NCBI GenBank assembly: GCA_963169155.1
Contig: CAUJGI010000598.1
Coordinates: forward strand, 1-8,456
DNA: 8,456 nucleotides
Reading direction: 5' to 3'
From: Chloroflexota bacterium
GTDB lineage: Bacteria > Chloroflexota > Anaerolineae > Promineifilales > Promineifilaceae
The position numbers and the translations under genes are program-made. This document shows positions 6,891 through 8,456 of this stretch, piece by piece (the first letter of the stretch is position 1; each line of letters opens with the position of its first letter). Below the pieces are notes generated by a model. It ran no database searches, was not told where the DNA came from, and saw only the letters and a list, made by a program, of their open reading frames with translations.

Positions 6891-6898
6891 ACGGCCGT
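6891..6898. repeat. ACGGCCGT palindrome, copy 7 (upstream of dnaG promoter)
   Basis: Exact octamer within AACGGCCGTA, 38 bases upstream of the dnaG -10 box. The four coding copies are in rpoD (3970-3977, codons for TAV 249-251) and dnaG (4830-4837, NGR 658-660; 5428-5435, TAV 459-461; 6180-6187, DGR 208-210). The copy at 2965-2972 is in the rpoD terminator. Confidence 0.6.
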
Positions 6899-6929
6899 AA
6901 AATCTCAGTGAAGGTTTAGGGCCAGACCC

Positions 6930-6963
6930 AAAAAAGAGACGCCCTGAAGACCAGGGCGCCTCT
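6930..6963 (-). terminator. Rho-independent terminator after the DUF4397 gene
   Basis: The core stem CGCCCTG (6940-6946) pairs with CAGGGCG (6952-6958) around a 5-base loop. After one mismatch, four more pairs extend it (6935-6938 with 6960-6963). On the minus strand it is followed by a T6 run (A6 at 6930-6935; the outermost stem pair overlaps this run). Position and orientation fit termination of the gene ending at 7029. Confidence 0.8.
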
Positions 6964-6979
6964 CTCAAAAAGGAAAGAG

Positions 6980-7019
6980 CGGTCGGGTAAGGTAATACCC
7001 CAAAAACCTTACCCAACCG
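6980..7019 (-). terminator. Second stem-loop directly after the DUF4397 stop codon
   Basis: CGGTCGGGTAAGGT (6980-6993) pairs with ACCTTACCCAACCG (7006-7019) at 13 of 14 positions, with a 12-base loop. It starts nine bases after the stop codon. On the minus strand it is followed by CTCTTTCCTTTTTG, pyrimidine-rich but not a clean T run. It may act as a weak first terminator or as a 3'-end stabilising hairpin in front of the stronger terminator at 6930-6963. Confidence 0.6.
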
Positions 7020-7028
7020 GGTCAAAAG

Positions 7029-8333
7029 CTAGTTGTCAGGGGATTCCAGGCGGATTTGCTGCACCAGTACGGTGAAGCTGCCATCACCCAAGGAACCCAC
7101 GGCGTAAACGATGTAGCTGTAACCAGGATCCAGCTTCAGGTCGGCCGGGCCAAAGACGACGGTGTCGGTGCCCGCGGGCTGGATGGTGGCCAGGTAACGG
7201 TTGCGCGGGACCTCAAGCTGTACTTCGTTCGGGTTGCTCAGCCCTTCGGCCTTGCCGACGAAGTCACCCGTGCGGCGATCAAACAGGGAGACGTCAACGG
7301 TGGGGGCAGCGGCCGTGTGGCGCACCACCAGGCGGCTCATGCCGCGCTCAATCTCGGAAACATCGTTCACAAAGACCGAGAGGGTAGGCGCACCACTTTC
7401 CGTCAGATGGGCGACGATGGAGGCGTTGGCGCCAGCGGGCAGGAAGGCGGAACCAGCAATCGCGGGCGGGCCAGCGGTCGGGTCAGCCCCAGCCGGGTAG
7501 ATTTCGATGTCGTAGTTGCCTTCTGGCAGGGTCAGCGGGTCGGTAACGGTGTAGGGGGCAAAGTTGGGCAGAGCCAAACCGCCATTGACGTACACATCAA
7601 CCGTGAGGCCAGGCACACCATGCACAACGGTCACGTTGCCTACTGGAGTGGTTTCCAGGTCAATGGTTTGGATCAGCAGCTGGAAGGAACCATCTGCCAG
7701 GGAACCAATGGCATAAATGATGTAGGAGCGGTCAAACTTGGGATTGAGCCAGAGGCGCGCTGGGCCAGCGACAACGGTGTCGGTGCCTGCGGGCAGGATG
7801 GAAGCAAAGTACAAACCAGCGGGAACCTCGATTTGCGCTTCTTCAGGATTGCTCAGGCTTTCGATTTTGCCAATTTCCTGGCTCTTGTAGGTCAGGGCAA
7901 CATCAACCGTGGGGGCAGCGGCGGTGTGGCGCACCACAACACGTGCATCACCATCGTTGATGGCCGAGGTGTCGTTGACAAAAACGGAGAGGGTTGGCGC
8001 ACCAGCTTCCGTCAGGTGGGCCACGATGGAGGCGTTGGCACCAGCGGGCAGGAAGGCGGAGCCAGCGATGGCCGGGGCACCCGCCGACGGATCAGCGCCA
8101 GCCGGGTAAATTTCGATGTCGTAGGTGCCTTCCGGCAGGGTCAGCGGGTCGGTGATGGTGCCGGGGGCAAAGTCGGGCAGCGTCAGGCCGCCGTTGACGT
8201 ACACGTCAACCGTCAAACCAGGTACGCCGTGCACCACAGTGACGGTGCCGGTGTCATCGTCGGCCGCCACCCAGGCGGCGCTGGTAAGGAACAGGGCCAT
8301 CAAGGCAATAATGAGCAGTTTTACTTTTTTCAT
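7029..8333 (-). CDS. Secreted protein with two tandem DUF4397 domains
   Basis: Function unknown. The 434-residue product begins with a clear signal peptide: KK near the N-terminus, a hydrophobic core at about 4-20, and a signal peptidase I site VAA|D after residue 24. There is no lipobox, no later membrane segment and no sorting motif, so I infer an exported soluble or cell-surface protein. The rest is two units of 203 residues (30-232 and 233-434), each opening with VTVVHGVPGLTVDVYVNGG. The first 92 residues of the two units differ at only nine positions, while the second halves are clearly more divergent. Each unit also looks like an internal pair: VVHGVPGLTVDV and GTYDIEIYPAG in the first half resemble VVRHTAAAPTVDV and GLYFASILPAG in the second. 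This suggests four beta-sandwich-like modules. AGGAG at 8340-8344 lies seven bases before the ATG. It appears to be terminated separately from dnaG. Confidence 0.92.
   Translation of the reverse strand: MKKVKLLIIALMALFLTSAAWVAADDDTGTVTVVHGVPGLTVDVYVNGGLTLPDFAPGTITDPLTLPEGTYDIEIYPAGADPSAGAPAIAGSAFLPAGANASIVAHLTEAGAPTLSVFVNDTSAINDGDARVVVRHTAAAPTVDVALTYKSQEIGKIESLSNPEEAQIEVPAGLYFASILPAGTDTVVAGPARLWLNPKFDRSYIIYAIGSLADGSFQLLIQTIDLETTPVGNVTVVHGVPGLTVDVYVNGGLALPNFAPYTVTDPLTLPEGNYDIEIYPAGADPTAGPPAIAGSAFLPAGANASIVAHLTESGAPTLSVFVNDVSEIERGMSRLVVRHTAAAPTVDVSLFDRRTGDFVGKAEGLSNPNEVQLEVPRNRYLATIQPAGTDTVVFGPADLKLDPGYSYIVYAVGSLGDGSFTVLVQQIRLESPDN
7362..7637 (-). repeat. DUF4397 coding repeat, second copy (first half of unit 2)
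   Basis: Encodes residues 233-324 and repeats 7971-8246 at a constant distance of 609 bp (203 codons) with no frame-changing indels. The encoded segments differ at 9 of 92 residues. Many of the DNA differences are synonymous third-position changes, so the duplication is not very recent and the protein sequence is held by selection. Confidence 0.9.
7971..8246 (-). repeat. DUF4397 coding repeat, first copy (first half of unit 1)
   Basis: Encodes residues 30-121, the partner of the repeat at 7362-7637. It directly follows the signal peptide and a short acidic stretch (DDDTG, 25-29). Confidence 0.9.
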
Positions 8334-8385
8334 TGTTTTCTCCTATATCACAGATTATCAGTAAACAGATTTCTGAATTTTTAAG

Positions 8386-8456
8386 TCATTCGGATTGGGG
8401 AATGTTGCCGGTTACGTTTTGATCTGATTCGATTGCATCACCTCCGTCGTCAGGTT
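8386..8456 (-). CDS. Possible C-terminal fragment of an upstream gene (weak)
   Basis: One minus-strand frame is open from the window edge for 22 codons and stops with TGA at 8386-8388, 52 bp before the DUF4397 start. The peptide is acidic and Gly/Asp/Asn-rich (starts PDDGGDAIESD, ends NIPQSE), plausible as a protein tail. Another frame is open to a TAA at 8412-8414, so openness alone proves little. No family can be recognised. Confidence 0.25.
   Translation of the reverse strand, partial: PDDGGDAIESDQNVTGNIPQSE

Noticed and set aside
7362..8246. Direct repeats considered as CRISPR or tandem satellite
   Set aside because: Only two copies, separated by 609 bp and fully within one reading frame; they encode duplicated protein domains.
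7056..8384. 442-codon open frame on the plus strand, opposite the DUF4397 gene
   Set aside because: It mirrors the repeats of the minus-strand gene, has no plausible domain and arises from GC-rich codon use. The minus-strand product has a signal peptide, ribosome site and terminator.
8412..8445. Short minus-strand ORF (ATG at 8438) after GGAGGTG as a leader peptide
   Set aside because: The ATG is too close to the GGAGGT for normal initiation and the frame has only eight codons; an upstream gene tail is as likely.
8432..8450. CATCACCTCC resembling the 3' end of 16S rRNA
   Set aside because: The surrounding bases do not match the conserved 16S 3' region; the short match is probably chance or lies in a coding frame.

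Overview
The window looks like chromosomal DNA of a free-living, respiring bacterium with moderately high GC. The best guess is a Chloroflexota member (Anaerolineae-like). This rests on the style of the NADH dehydrogenase and sigma-factor proteins, a DnaG zinc finger of the form CFGAC, and a secreted tandem DUF4397 protein. It is inference, not proof. Every convincing gene lies on the minus strand, so the biological order runs from high to low coordinates.

Layout in transcription order. (1) 8386-8456 may hold the last 22 codons of an upstream gene cut by the window edge (weak). (2) 7029-8333 encodes a secreted protein made of two DUF4397 units of 203 residues, each itself a two-fold repeat. 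Two stem-loops follow it; the distal one is a rho-independent terminator. (3) A TATAAT promoter at 6847-6875 starts a dnaG-rpoD transcription unit: primase (4824-6809), then the principal sigma factor (3012-4721). The unit closes with a textbook terminator at 2952-2987. This is the macromolecular-synthesis arrangement (replication priming plus housekeeping transcription) found in many bacteria. (4) A second promoter at 2855-2883, with an eight-base C/G homopolymer in its spacer, precedes the respiratory complex I genes nuoA, nuoB, nuoC and nuoD. nuoD lacks only its last residues at the window edge. nuoA and nuoB overlap, while nuoB and nuoC are separated by an AT-rich, hairpin-dense gap of 142 bp.

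The gene content is ordinary housekeeping, and I see no defence, CRISPR, phage or secondary-metabolism system. The unexpected signals are at the DNA level. The exact palindrome ACGGCCGT occurs seven times between 2890 and 6898, in coding (two frames), promoter-upstream and terminator positions. A composite inverted-repeat element sits inside the nuo operon. At the protein level, the sigma factor carries a roughly 165-residue insertion between regions 1.2 and 2, and DUF4397 shows a nested repeat history.
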